A stretch of 64,000 bases of DNA from Myxococcales bacterium (GTDB taxonomy: Bacteria; Myxococcota_A; UBA9160; UBA4427), in the NCBI GenBank assembly GCA_012960035.1, contig DUBZ01000085.1, forward strand, positions 27,052 to 91,051, written 5' to 3'. Numbering within the stretch: position 1 is the stretch's first letter; each line of letters starts with the position of its first letter. Below are positions 44,241-52,485 of this stretch, in pieces. The translations under genes were made by a program, and so were the position numbers. The notes beneath the pieces were generated by a model, which worked only from the letters and a program-made list of their open reading frames with translations, was not told the origin of the DNA and searched no databases.

Positions 44241-44831
44241 ATGACAGTTCCCGGGGCAGGGCCGCCTGAAACACGAGGCGAGCGCGAGCAGCTGATCCCC
44301 AATGGATTGTTCGGCATGGTTCTGTTTGTTCTGGCCGAAGGCATGTTCTTCGCCGGTCTGATTAGCGCTTTCGAGATCATGCATTCGGGTGCCATGGTTT
44401 GGCCACCGCCGAACCAACCTCGACTTCCAATCGAAGCCACGGCGTTCAACACTCTCGTGTTGCTTGCGAGCGCGGTTTTCTTGCAGCGGGCTCACAAGTC
44501 ATTCCACCGCGGTGAGCGCGGCAAGATGTTGCGCCCCATGATGCTGAGCTTGGGCTGTGGTGCGTTCTTCGTACTCTTCCAGGGGTACGAGTGGGTCCAG
44601 CTCCTCAACGAGGGGCTTACGCTTTCGTCGAGCGCGCTGGGGAGTTTCTTCTACCTGATGGTGGGAATGCACGCGCTGCACGCCGTCGGCGCGCTTGGTC
44701 TTCTTGGCTACGCAACGTTGCGCTTGCGTGGTGGCTGGCTCACGCCCAGCCTGTTTGGCGCGGCAGAAGTGTTCTGGTTCTTTGTCGTGGGAGTATGGCC
44801 CGTGCTTTACCTCGTGGTGTACCTACGATGA
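44241..44831 (+). CDS. Heme-copper oxidase subunit III, second copy
   Basis: 196 aa from ATG 44241, preceded by GGAGGG; a GTG at 44229 lies in that site. Motifs LFVLAEGMFFAGLISAF, FQGYEWVQLLNEGLTLSSS and the last helix VFWFFVVGVWPVLYLVVYL place it in subunit III. It is only distantly similar to the first copy. Two halves of a split or paired subunit III are possible. It overlaps the following small gene by four bases. Confidence 0.88.
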   Translation: MTVPGAGPPETRGEREQLIPNGLFGMVLFVLAEGMFFAGLISAFEIMHSGAMVWPPPNQPRLPIEATAFNTLVLLASAVFLQRAHKSFHRGERGKMLRPMMLSLGCGAFFVLFQGYEWVQLLNEGLTLSSSALGSFFYLMVGMHALHAVGALGLLGYATLRLRGGWLTPSLFGAAEVFWFFVVGVWPVLYLVVYLR

Positions 44832-45133
44832 GCAATCGATCCTCGCGCATCATGTGGCTGCTGATCGCTTGCGGCGTTCTGTTTACGCCAGGGATTGCCG
44901 CAGCATGTTCCGTTTGCACAACGGGCAAAGAAGACGACACGCGCATTGCCTTTGAATTAATGACGGCATTTATGACGGTCATTCCGTTCGTCCTTGTGGG
45001 CGGTGCATTCTGGTGGCTTCGCGGTCGCCTGAGGGCGGTAGAAGACAGCCATGTGCGGGCTCGTGAGTTGGCTGAGGCCGGTGGCTCGTCTTCACAGGCG
45101 GCCTTGGGCGCAGAGGCACCACGGTCGCACTGA
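44828..45133 (+). CDS. Small secreted/membrane protein of cox operon
   Basis: 101 aa starting at ATG 44828, overlapping the subunit III stop (ATGA). A signal peptide ends near GIAAACSVC; the CSVC pair would then be at the start of the mature chain. One further helix (MTVIPFVLVGGAFWWL) leaves a short basic C-terminus. Cys pairs in small cox-operon proteins suggest a copper or assembly role, but no known family was recognised. Confidence 0.72.
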   Translation: MSNRSSRIMWLLIACGVLFTPGIAAACSVCTTGKEDDTRIAFELMTAFMTVIPFVLVGGAFWWLRGRLRAVEDSHVRARELAEAGGSSSQAALGAEAPRSH

Positions 45134-45523
45134 AGAGCGAAGCCTGGCGGTGTCCCGAGTTGCTGGACCCGAACGATTCGAGCGAGAACGTTTTCTACTC
45201 GTTCCGGTGTGGCCTCGTTCTGTGAGAGAGATGCATCGTGCTGTCTCAGATCACCGATGTCCCAAACTTCCCGCCTCCTCCTATTGACCGTCGGGGCCTC
45301 GGTGAGGTTGAGGCAACCCTCGCGAAGGACCCTGTTGTACGATTCGTTGTGGCCGTTCTGCCAAGGGCTTCCGGACTCGATGAAGTACGTGTCGGTGGGG
45401 CTTTTCGATGACGACGTACGGCATGGGACGGTTCTTTCAGTGGCTTTTGATGGTTGGCTTGGCAAGCGCGGCGCGGCTGGCAAGCGCGCGTGATCACAGC
45501 CATGATTGGGGAAAGGAGGCCTC
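45134..45523. other. 390-bp region holding a transposase fragment
   Basis: No intact gene apart from the IS3-like fragment on the minus strand. Frames here are short. The Shine-Dalgarno of the following dehydratase (AAAGGAGG) lies at its right end. Confidence 0.5.
45283..45396 (-). mobile_element. IS3-family transposase remnant
   Basis: Reads TYFIESGSPWQNGHNESYN then RVLREGCLNLTEAPTVN, the DDE-domain region containing the final catalytic Glu in IS3/rve transposases (typical pattern IEPGSPWENGYNESFN). The frame loses similarity on both sides and there is no start, no other catalytic Asp and no terminal repeats. It is a decayed fragment after the cox operon. Confidence 0.72.
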
Positions 45524-45853
45524 GTGACTGATCTGGTGAGTCGAGACTTCGTTCCGTTTACAAAGAAGACCGCACCTCTTGCCGGGGCCGCACTCGACGC
45601 CATCGCGGCGGAGCTAGGCGGAAGCTGGCAGGTCGTGGAATCACACCACCTTGAGAAGAGCTACGCGTTCGAGGACTTCGCAACCGCGTTGGCGTTTACG
45701 AATCGCGTGGGTGAGCTTGCCGAAAGCTTGAATCATCATCCCGACTTCGAACTCGGATGGGGGCGAGTCAAACTGACGATCTGGAGCCACGACGCGGAGG
45801 GGCTTACCGAGTCAGACTTTATCTGGGCGGCAAAGGCCGACGCGCTGCTGTAG
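45524..45853 (+). CDS. Pterin-4a-carbinolamine dehydratase
   Basis: 109 aa from GTG 45524 (AAAGGAGG four bases upstream). The conserved motif NHHPDFELGWGRVKLTIWSHDAEG includes the active-site His-His-Pro and Asp. It recycles 4a-hydroxytetrahydropterin or serves molybdopterin-related functions. No aromatic amino acid hydroxylase is adjacent. Confidence 0.9.
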   Translation: MTDLVSRDFVPFTKKTAPLAGAALDAIAAELGGSWQVVESHHLEKSYAFEDFATALAFTNRVGELAESLNHHPDFELGWGRVKLTIWSHDAEGLTESDFIWAAKADALL

Positions 45854-45869
45854 CAGGGTCGAAGCGCTG

Positions 45870-46163
45870 CTAGCTCTCTTGGTAAGTCGTGTGACTAGGT
45901 CGCCCCGCGAGAACGTTTTTCAGTCCCCAGCTCGTCACCTTCTTGAATTGCTCTGAAGCAATGAACGTATTGAAGGCGGTTTCATCCTGCCAACGAGAGG
46001 TGATCAGGTACTGCGCTGAATCGTCTTGATCAACCCGGCGGAAAATCTGAGATTCGCCGTGGCCGTCTGCATCATTCATGACTTCGAGGACCTTCTTGCA
46101 TGCCCCTTCGAAGACTTCTTCTTTGCCTGGGAGTACGTCGTAGTTCATTCCGATTGTGACCAT
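45870..46163 (-). CDS. Antibiotic biosynthesis monooxygenase (ABM) domain protein
   Basis: 97-aa ferredoxin-like ABM fold: MVTIGMNYDVLPGKEEVFE, then SQIFRRVDQDDSAQYLITSRWQDETAFNTFIASEQF. Small stand-alone members are cofactorless oxygenases, heme-degrading proteins or binding domains. It is convergent with the upstream dehydratase with a 16-base gap. Substrate unknown. Confidence 0.78.
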   Translation of the reverse strand: MVTIGMNYDVLPGKEEVFEGACKKVLEVMNDADGHGESQIFRRVDQDDSAQYLITSRWQDETAFNTFIASEQFKKVTSWGLKNVLAGRPSHTTYQES

Positions 46164-46235
46164 GGGATGAAGGATAGCGTCAAAAAATAACTCTCGCGAG
46201 ATGCGATCGGTCGATCCCGATGCGATTCTCTTGTC

Positions 46236-47066
46236 ATGACCCAGGCCGAAGCGCGCGCCCGCTTTCTAGAAACCATTGACAGTCCCGACGAAGAGATCGA
46301 CCTGGCCGAGGCGTGCTTGTGGATCTCTGCTGAGGCCAATGAGGGACTAACGCCCGAGCCGTATTGCGAAAAGCTTGATGGCTTGGCCGAGTCCGTGCGC
46401 GCAGAAATCGAATCTACGACTTCGGTGGCGGACCGCACTGCGTTGCTGAACGAACATCTCTTCCTCGAACACGGCTATCGGGGCAACGAGAACGAATACT
46501 ACGACCCGCAAAACAGCTATCTCGACTGCGTCATCGATCGAAAAACAGGGATCCCGATCTCACTCGCAATCCTGTGGATGTCGGTGGCCGAACGCGTCGG
46601 CATCCCGGCCTACGGCGTCGGTTTTCCGGGACACTTTCTCGTCGGCGTCGAGACCGACCCGGAGATCTTTGTGGACGCGTTCTCCGCTGTGGTGCTGACC
46701 GCGCAAGACTGCGAAGCGCGGCTGCGCGCGATCGCCGGAGATGAGGTGAAGTTCAGCCCCGCCATGCTTGCCCCGACGACCCGCAGGCAGACGCTGGCGC
46801 GCGTGCTGCGCAACTTGAAGCAGATCCACATTCAGTCGTCGAACTTCGCCGACGCGGTGGCATGCATCGACCGCATCCTGGCCCTTGATCCCGACAACCC
46901 CAACGAACTTCGCGACCGTGGCGTGCTGCATCGATCGCTCGAATGTTGGAGCTTTGCCCTGGAAGATCTCGAACGGTTCGTCGAGATCGCGCCGACCTCG
47001 CCGGACGTCAAGAACATCGAGTTGATCTTGGATGAGCTGCGCGTGCGAACCGCGCACATTCACTAG
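46236..47066 (+). CDS. SirB1-family transglutaminase-like/TPR protein
   Basis: 276 aa. The N-terminal SirB1 region has FLEHGYRGNENEYYDPQNSYLD and ERVGIPAYGVGFPGHFLV, including the conserved His. The C-terminal TPR-like helices are LKQIHIQSSNFADAV, CIDRILALDPDNPNELRDRG and ALEDLERFVEIAPTSPD. The role of this widespread family is unclear; a protein-processing role is suspected. Confidence 0.88.
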   Translation: MTQAEARARFLETIDSPDEEIDLAEACLWISAEANEGLTPEPYCEKLDGLAESVRAEIESTTSVADRTALLNEHLFLEHGYRGNENEYYDPQNSYLDCVIDRKTGIPISLAILWMSVAERVGIPAYGVGFPGHFLVGVETDPEIFVDAFSAVVLTAQDCEARLRAIAGDEVKFSPAMLAPTTRRQTLARVLRNLKQIHIQSSNFADAVACIDRILALDPDNPNELRDRGVLHRSLECWSFALEDLERFVEIAPTSPDVKNIELILDELRVRTAHIH

Positions 47067-47075
47067 GCGTCTAGA

Positions 47076-48257
47076 TCAAGGCTCCGGATCGGCCGCGCGG
47101 GTCAGTACGAATTCGGTGATCTCCGCTTGGGTCCCGAGGCGCATGGGGGGACCCCAAAAGCCTGTACCGCAGCTTACGTAGATTTGCGCATCGGCAGCCC
47201 GGTGGAGTCCCGCCACCCAGGGAACCGACAATCGGACGAGCCATCCAAACGGCCAGATCTGTCCGCCGTGAGTGTGTCCCGAAATTTGAAGGCCGACAGA
47301 GGTCTTGCGAGCACGTCGAAACGTCGCGGGATCATGAGCGAGTAAGACGATCGCGCGTTCCGGGTCGACGGACTCAAGCGCTCGCCCTAAGTCTTCTCCG
47401 CCTTCGCCCGTGAGCATCGCGCCGTGTGGGTCGTCAACGCCGACGAGTTCGAAGCCGTCGCCATTTTGTTCGATGCGCACGGATTCGTTGCGCAGTGGAT
47501 GCCAACCGAACGACGCGACATGAGCGGTCCAGTCCTGAGCCCCGGAGTAGTAGTCATGGTTTCCGGTCACAAAAAAAACGCCATACGGCGCGTCGATGGC
47601 AGCGAACGGCGCCACTTCATCAATCAGATGCGACACGCGGCCATCGACTAGGTCTCCCGTTACCGCAACCAGGTCTGGCTCAAGGGCAGTGACGCGTTCG
47701 GCGATCAAGCGGGAAAAACGTTGATCGAGAATCGGGCCGATGTGCATGTCCGTGATCTGCACGATTCGAAAACCGTTGAGGGCTTGTGGGAACTTCTTTA
47801 GTGCGATCTCGACACGCTTTGTTACGGGGGGCGCGAGGCCACCTCGCAGCGCAAACATTGAAGCCACGGTCGCCAATGCCACGATGACCAGCGCTCGTGC
47901 GCGCAAGAATGAAAGCGATTCCACCAGCGCGGCTTGCTCGGGGCCGACTGCGCGAAATACCGTTGTCGCCAGCTCTGTGGCCGCTGTGGACACCAATAGG
48001 TAGAAAAGGACACCCATCCAGACGTACGCGATCCACGACATCGGTTTTGCCGCGATTCCGAGTCTTCGCCACAAGAGGCCGTGGATGACGAGGGAACTGA
48101 AGCCAACAAGCATCATCGCGATGAGGATGGCGGCTACGGGTGCGGACCAGCTTCCGTCGAGTGCGATTCGTTTTACCAGGTAGTAGTGAGCGCTGGCGAA
48201 AGCACCGACAAAGAGGGCGAGAAAGATGAGTCCCGCGAGGAATTTGCGTATCAACAA
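47076..48257 (-). CDS. Membrane-anchored metallophosphoesterase
   Basis: 393 aa. About four N-terminal helices are followed by a calcineurin-like domain with all metal motifs: QITDMHIGP, VTGDLVDGR, VTGNHDYYSG, LLAHDP and ISGHTHGGQIWPFG. The layout is that of YaeI-type phosphoesterases acting at the membrane surface. Substrate is not evident from context. Confidence 0.9.
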   Translation of the reverse strand: MLIRKFLAGLIFLALFVGAFASAHYYLVKRIALDGSWSAPVAAILIAMMLVGFSSLVIHGLLWRRLGIAAKPMSWIAYVWMGVLFYLLVSTAATELATTVFRAVGPEQAALVESLSFLRARALVIVALATVASMFALRGGLAPPVTKRVEIALKKFPQALNGFRIVQITDMHIGPILDQRFSRLIAERVTALEPDLVAVTGDLVDGRVSHLIDEVAPFAAIDAPYGVFFVTGNHDYYSGAQDWTAHVASFGWHPLRNESVRIEQNGDGFELVGVDDPHGAMLTGEGGEDLGRALESVDPERAIVLLAHDPATFRRARKTSVGLQISGHTHGGQIWPFGWLVRLSVPWVAGLHRAADAQIYVSCGTGFWGPPMRLGTQAEITEFVLTRAADPEP

Positions 48258-48350
48258 TGGATTGCCCGTGTGAAGTGGGGTGGGCGCGGTTCGTGGGTTG
48301 GGGCGTTGGTTAGTGGTTGGAGATGGCTTCGCTGTCGGGGCTTGCCGAAC

Positions 48351-48725
48351 CTAGTCTTCGAGAACTTGAAGAACGAGGCTCGACGGCCGGCCGATGATTG
48401 CGTGTCCATCGCGAAGCGCGATGGGGCGTTGCATGAGATTCGGGTTTTCGAGTAGTAGTGCGATCACGTCTTCGCGATCCGCCGCGTCCGAGTATTTGGC
48501 TTCATCGAGCCCAAGCTCTTTGAAGTTCTTGTCCTTTCGCACTAGCTCGCCCGCCGTGGCGCCGGATGCGCCCAGTGCGTCGAGGATGTTCCCGAGCACA
48601 TCACCAGAAAGCGGACTTTCTAAGTATTCGATGATGTCGAACTCGACATCGCGCTCGCGCAGCAGATCCACCGCGCCACGAGACTTACTTCAGCCAGGGT
48701 TGTGATACAGCTGGACGCGCGACAT
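48351..48725 (-). CDS. ArsC-family arsenate reductase, probable selenoprotein (Sec12)
   Basis: Reading from ATG 48725 (GGGAG eight bases upstream) gives MSRVQLYHNPG, an in-frame TGA at codon 12 (48692-48690), then SKSRGAVDLLRERDVEF and an intact ArsC body: NPNLMQRPI and AIIGRP near the C-terminus. Codon 12 is where glutaredoxin-coupled arsenate reductases have catalytic Cys (HNPxCSKSR). 124 aa including Sec is a normal length. A SECIS-like hairpin starts seven bases after the TGA. A conventional gene caller would report only the truncated frame from 48671. A nonsense mutation or sequencing error is the alternative. Confidence 0.8.
48654..48682 (-). promoter_or_regulatory. Putative bacterial SECIS element
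   Basis: On the coding strand, seven bases after the TGA, a 12-base arm CTCGTGGCGCGG pairs with CTGCTGCGCGAG around the five-base loop TGGAT. Ten of twelve positions pair (two of them G-U/U-G), with two mismatches in the middle. Apical GG in the loop and its 20-base distance from the UGA fit the bacterial SECIS layout. Confidence 0.62.
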
Positions 48726-48777
48726 GCAAAAGCTCCCATCTTGTTGGCGAAAGAATTCAATGGCGAAGGCGCAGCAG

Positions 48778-49251
48778 CTACTTCACGGTGATCGTGATCT
48801 TCTCCGACACCACGGCTGGTTCGTGAGGAATGTGTCGATAGTCGCCGAGCAGGAGCTGCAGCGTGTGCGTGCCGGGTTCCAACTCCAACGTGACTTGGGT
48901 CTGACCGCCACCGAAGTGTCGATGCTTTGTATCCTTCGGGATTGCGAACTGTACGTTGGGAAGTGGCGAATCGATGATCAAGTGGTGATGGCCGGTATTC
49001 TTGGCTTCGATGCCCGCCGGGGCGACCCCCATCCCTGCGAGGCCGAACTTGACCGTAACCGGGCTTGTGACGGTATCGCCGTTGGCCGGCGAGATAATTT
49101 CGAGAGAGGCCTCGTTCGGGGCGGCGGTGACGTCGCCTGGCATGGGTACGTTTGCGCTCACAAATGCGGGCACAAAAACGAGCGCCGCAACCACAGCGAT
49201 GCTGAGGTGAGCGCTTGAATCTGTGAAAAATGAGCAAGTTCGTCGCTTCAT
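48778..49251 (-). CDS. DUF4399 secreted protein
   Basis: 157 aa from ATG 49251 (GGAGGA upstream); the frame is open for 32 residues before it. The signal peptide AVVAALVFVPAFVSA is followed by SPANGDTVTSPVTVKFGLAGMGVAPAG and KNTGHHHLIID, then RHFGGGQTQVTLELEPGTHTLQLLLGD. This Ig-like DUF4399 pattern with a His-rich GHHHLIID is found in periplasmic proteins of unknown function, sometimes linked to metal handling. Confidence 0.83.
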   Translation of the reverse strand: MKRRTCSFFTDSSAHLSIAVVAALVFVPAFVSANVPMPGDVTAAPNEASLEIISPANGDTVTSPVTVKFGLAGMGVAPAGIEAKNTGHHHLIIDSPLPNVQFAIPKDTKHRHFGGGQTQVTLELEPGTHTLQLLLGDYRHIPHEPAVVSEKITITVK

Positions 49252-49442
49252 TGGGATGTTCCTCCGCGCGGGAGCATAACGAGTCCAACTTCGAATGTGC
49301 AATTGGCTCGAGTCGATCGGGGTACACTTGATGGCCCGGGCGAGCACTCGGTCGCGTCAACGAAATCAGTGGTTGCGACAGCCCGTAAGAATTAGATCGC
49401 GAGCAAGGCAACGTCAGCGAACTCAATCAACGGGAGCCGCCC

Positions 49443-50318
49443 GTGAATCTTCATCTGATCGACGGTACCTACGAACTCTATCGCTCGTATTTCGGCGCAC
49501 CCAAAACGCGCGGGCCGGGCGGAGTTGAAGTTGGCGCAGTGCGTGGTTTGCTTCGCTCGATGATCGCACTGTTGCGTCAGAAAGAAGTGACCCACGTGGC
49601 AATCGCGTTTGATCACGTGATCGAATCGTTTCGCAACGACATGTTCGACGGCTACAAGACCGGCGAAGGGATCGAGCCCGAGTTGTGGGCGCAGTTTCCC
49701 TTGGCGGAACGCGCGGCGGCAGCGCTTGGCCTTGTCGTGTGGCCTATGGTGGACTTCGAAGCCGACGATGCCCTCGCGACCGCGATCGAGCGATTCGGCA
49801 AACACAAGAGCGTCGAACGGATCTACATTTGTTCTCCAGACAAAGACCTCGCTCAGTGTGTTGAAGGGGAGCGCGTGGTTTTGTTCGACCGCATGCGAGA
49901 CCGCATCATCGACGAAAAAGGCGTTCATGAAAAATGGGGCGTCGGTCCCGGAAGTATCCCCGACCTGCTCGCCCTCATGGGAGACAGCGCGGACGGCATT
50001 CCGGGAATTCCGCGCTGGGGGCAGAAGTCGTGCGCGAGTGTGCTGAGTGTTTTTGAAACCATCGAGGGCATTCCCGAAGACGTCGATACGTGGGACGTAA
50101 AGGTGCGTGGGGCCAAGACGCTCAGCGAAAACTTGAACGTCCAACGCGATGACGCATTGTTCTATAAAAAACTCGCGATCTTGCGCCGGGATGTCCCGCT
50201 GGATGAGACGCTCGACGACCTGAAGTGGAACGGCGCCGACCGAGTTGCACTCAAAGAATTCGTCGCCGAGATCGGCGCGGAACGAGAACTCGACCGAGTC
50301 ACAAAATTTCGCGACTAG
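49443..50318 (+). CDS. 5'-3' exonuclease (Pol I N-domain/ExoIX-like)
   Basis: 291 aa from GTG 49443 with GGGAG seven bases upstream. Flap-nuclease core: LIDGTYELYRSYFG, VAIAFDHVIESFRNDMFDGYK, DFEADDALAT, CSPDKDLAQCV and the helix-3-turn GDSADGIPGIPRWGQKS. The acidic metal-site residues are in place. A stand-alone protein would act in RNA primer or flap removal. It converges with a metallo-hydrolase across a repeat pair. Confidence 0.9.
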   Translation: MNLHLIDGTYELYRSYFGAPKTRGPGGVEVGAVRGLLRSMIALLRQKEVTHVAIAFDHVIESFRNDMFDGYKTGEGIEPELWAQFPLAERAAAALGLVVWPMVDFEADDALATAIERFGKHKSVERIYICSPDKDLAQCVEGERVVLFDRMRDRIIDEKGVHEKWGVGPGSIPDLLALMGDSADGIPGIPRWGQKSCASVLSVFETIEGIPEDVDTWDVKVRGAKTLSENLNVQRDDALFYKKLAILRRDVPLDETLDDLKWNGADRVALKEFVAEIGAERELDRVTKFRD

Positions 50319-50344
50319 ATCGCCGAGTGAAGCGGCCCGAACGG

Positions 50345-50420
50345 CCCATAAAAGCGCCTGCGGCGAGGCGGCTTTAGCCGCCCATAGAAAAGCGCCTGCG
50401 GCGAGGCGGCTTTAGCCGCC
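50345..50420. repeat. Two 38-bp tandem repeats with strong palindrome
   Basis: Period 38 (AAAGCGCCTG at 50351 and 50389). Each unit contains GGCGGCTTTAGCCGCC, a six-base stem with a four-base loop, and GCGCCTGCGGCG upstream. Convergent genes end on either side; the last codons and TAA of the minus-strand hydrolase lie inside the second palindrome. It could serve as a bidirectional terminator or be a REP-like element. Confidence 0.75.
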
Positions 50421-51113
50421 CATGAAATTCAGAAACATGTCGAGGGACGAGACCCGAAGCATCGGGTTCGTCGCCTTTTGCTCACCCATCGTCGACTGTC
50501 CCTCTGGCGAATAGAGGTGTCCAGGGAAGAGCAACGTTTCGTCTGGTAGCGCCTTCAAGGTGTGGTTGAGGCTGTGGTACATCGCTTCGGGGTCGCTTCC
50601 CGGAAGATCCACCCGACCACAACTTCCGAGAAACAAGGTGTCGCCGGACACCAAGTGACCCGGCTCGTTCGACTCTTCAACGAGGAAGCACTGCGAGCCC
50701 GGCGTGTGGCCGGGGGTATGAATGAGTCGAATCGTAATGCCGCCCAATTCAATCGTATCGCCGGGTTCGTGGGAAACCAGTTCGCTCTCCGCGATGCCGG
50801 ACACTTGCGACGTCCCGGGAGCTTCGAGCTTGTTCACATGGACCGGAGCCGGATTGAGTTCGAGGAACTCATTCAGCCCGGGGATCTGGTGCCCGAACAG
50901 GCTGCCGCCGATGTGGTCCTGGTGGTAATGGGTTGCGAGCGCGCCCACGATCGTCATGTCGTCCGTCTTGGCCACGTCGAGCAAGCTCGGGATGTCCCAA
51001 GCGGGGTCGATGATCACCGCTTCTCGGGTCGAACGACTCCCGATGAGATAGACAAAGTTGGCCATGTCCCCGGCTTGAATCTGACGAAAGTAAAGATCGG
51101 AAGTGTCGGTCAT
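50412..51113 (-). CDS. Metallo-beta-lactamase fold hydrolase
   Basis: 233 aa from ATG 51113. Motifs THYHQDHIGG, HTPGHTPGSQC, VSGDTLFLGSCGRVDLPGSD and FPGHLYSPE resemble glyoxalase II and persulfide-dioxygenase-like proteins. The final GG and stop lie in the palindromic repeat. It follows the gloB-like gene on the same strand. Thioester or persulfide chemistry is plausible. Confidence 0.83.
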   Translation of the reverse strand: MTDTSDLYFRQIQAGDMANFVYLIGSRSTREAVIIDPAWDIPSLLDVAKTDDMTIVGALATHYHQDHIGGSLFGHQIPGLNEFLELNPAPVHVNKLEAPGTSQVSGIAESELVSHEPGDTIELGGITIRLIHTPGHTPGSQCFLVEESNEPGHLVSGDTLFLGSCGRVDLPGSDPEAMYHSLNHTLKALPDETLLFPGHLYSPEGQSTMGEQKATNPMLRVSSLDMFLNFMGG

Positions 51114-51189
51114 GTGGTCGTCCCTGATGCGTTCGAACTGGAGTGTTCGTGCAGTGTCAGTCAATACAATGGCGTCTATGAGGAGCGGG

Positions 51190-51948
51190 CTAGAAGTTGT
51201 CCTTGAGCGTGCGCCGTTCGGCAAGTTGAGCCACGTCTTGTGCGCGCATGAAGGGGTTGGTCAATTTCTCTTCAGCGATCGTCGACGGCACGGTCATCTC
51301 GTCGTGCGTGGCGTCGTGCCAGTCGGCCGCCGCGTTCTTTCGAATTTTACTCACTCTTTCGAGCTTGTCGGCGATGTCAGAATTGTTGGGCTCGACGTGG
51401 GCGGCAAACTTCAAATTGCTCTCGGTATATTCGTGCCCGCAAAAGACCCGCATGTCGTCGGGGAGGGCGGCGAGCTTCTCGCAGAGCGCCGTGTACATCA
51501 TCTGCGCGTCGCCTTCGAAGAGCCTTCCGCAGCCTCCGGCGAAGAGCATGTCACCGCTGAAGAGCGCCTTGGCGTCGTCGAACACATAGGCGACGTGGCC
51601 CATGGTGTGAGAGGGGATGAAGAGCACCCGAGCCACTTGGTTTCCAACCGAAACGGTATCTCCTTCGTCCACGCCGTTGGTAAAACCCTCAAGGCGACCG
51701 GAGTCCGAGTGATGTCCGTATACCGGTGCGTCGTATTGTTTCGCGAGTATTGAGTTCGCCATCGCGTGATCGGCATGGTGGTGTGTTGACAGAATCTTGC
51801 TGATCTTGGCTCCGGTTGCATCGACCCTCGCGATGACGGGGTCGGCCTCGGGTGCATCGACAATCGCGGCCTCCTGGGTTTCGTTGCAGATCAGCAGGTA
51901 GGTGTAGTTGTCGGTAAAGGTCGGGATACACTCGATTTGTAAGGTCAT
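51190..51948 (-). CDS. gloB: Hydroxyacylglutathione hydrolase (glyoxalase II)
   Basis: 252 aa from ATG 51948 (MTLQIECIPTFTDNYTYLL). Metal-site motifs: STHHHADHAMAN, IPSHTMGHVAYVF, SGDMLFAGGCGRLFEGD and VFCGHEYTESNLKFA; the C-terminal region has the KIRKN glutathione-binding type segment. It cleaves S-lactoylglutathione in methylglyoxal detoxification. The presence of GloB suggests glutathione use, matching the glutaredoxin-linked ArsC. Confidence 0.92.
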   Translation of the reverse strand: MTLQIECIPTFTDNYTYLLICNETQEAAIVDAPEADPVIARVDATGAKISKILSTHHHADHAMANSILAKQYDAPVYGHHSDSGRLEGFTNGVDEGDTVSVGNQVARVLFIPSHTMGHVAYVFDDAKALFSGDMLFAGGCGRLFEGDAQMMYTALCEKLAALPDDMRVFCGHEYTESNLKFAAHVEPNNSDIADKLERVSKIRKNAAADWHDATHDEMTVPSTIAEEKLTNPFMRAQDVAQLAERRTLKDNF

Positions 51949-51997
51949 GGCCCGGACATTAGCAACACCGCGTCGATGTGGGGGCGCAGGCCGCTGT

Positions 51998-52485
51998 TCA
52001 ATCATGAAACCCGAACCGCATGTAGGCCAGGGTCTCTTCCGAACTTCCTGCGACAGAGAGGCTGTGGGTGTTGGTTCGCACCAGCGGTGAAAACCGAAGC
52101 CCGCCGCCGTCGCTCGGGTGCAAGCGGTCCGGAATCAAGTTCGCATGAGCAGGCCAGGCCAGGTAGGGAATCGTGGCGGGACCGTCGGCGGATTCTTCCC
52201 GAATCAATTCACCGTGGGCGCGAATCTCCCAGTTTTCATTGGTTTCAACCGGGTTTTCAACTGGTTTTTCAACGACGACATGAATGGTGAGTTCCGGGTT
52301 GACGGGGTGCGCGGCAGAGGCGCAAACGAAAGGGCGGTTTCATAGCGTGCCGCACGGCGTGCCGTCCCGGCTCTGATTGTCTGGGGTGTATTGAGCGTGG
52401 CGTTTACACTCGGTTGTGCACATACGAAACACACCCTTGAACCCTTCAAGAGCGACGGCGGCGCTGCTGCGGAGTTGACGGGCAC
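51998..52485 (-). pseudogene. Possible gene split by a frameshift, unknown family
   Basis: From about 52337 to 51998 one frame reads coding-like protein without a start codon: PVNPELTIHVVVEKPVENPV, WEIRAHGELIREESADGP, LAWPAHANLIPDRLHPSD and ending ETLAYMRFGFHD. Immediately upstream a different frame contains NTPQTIRAGTARRAARYETALSFA, which would join with a one-base shift near 52325. Both parts look coded, so a frameshifted gene or assembly indel is likely. No domain recognised. Confidence 0.42.
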
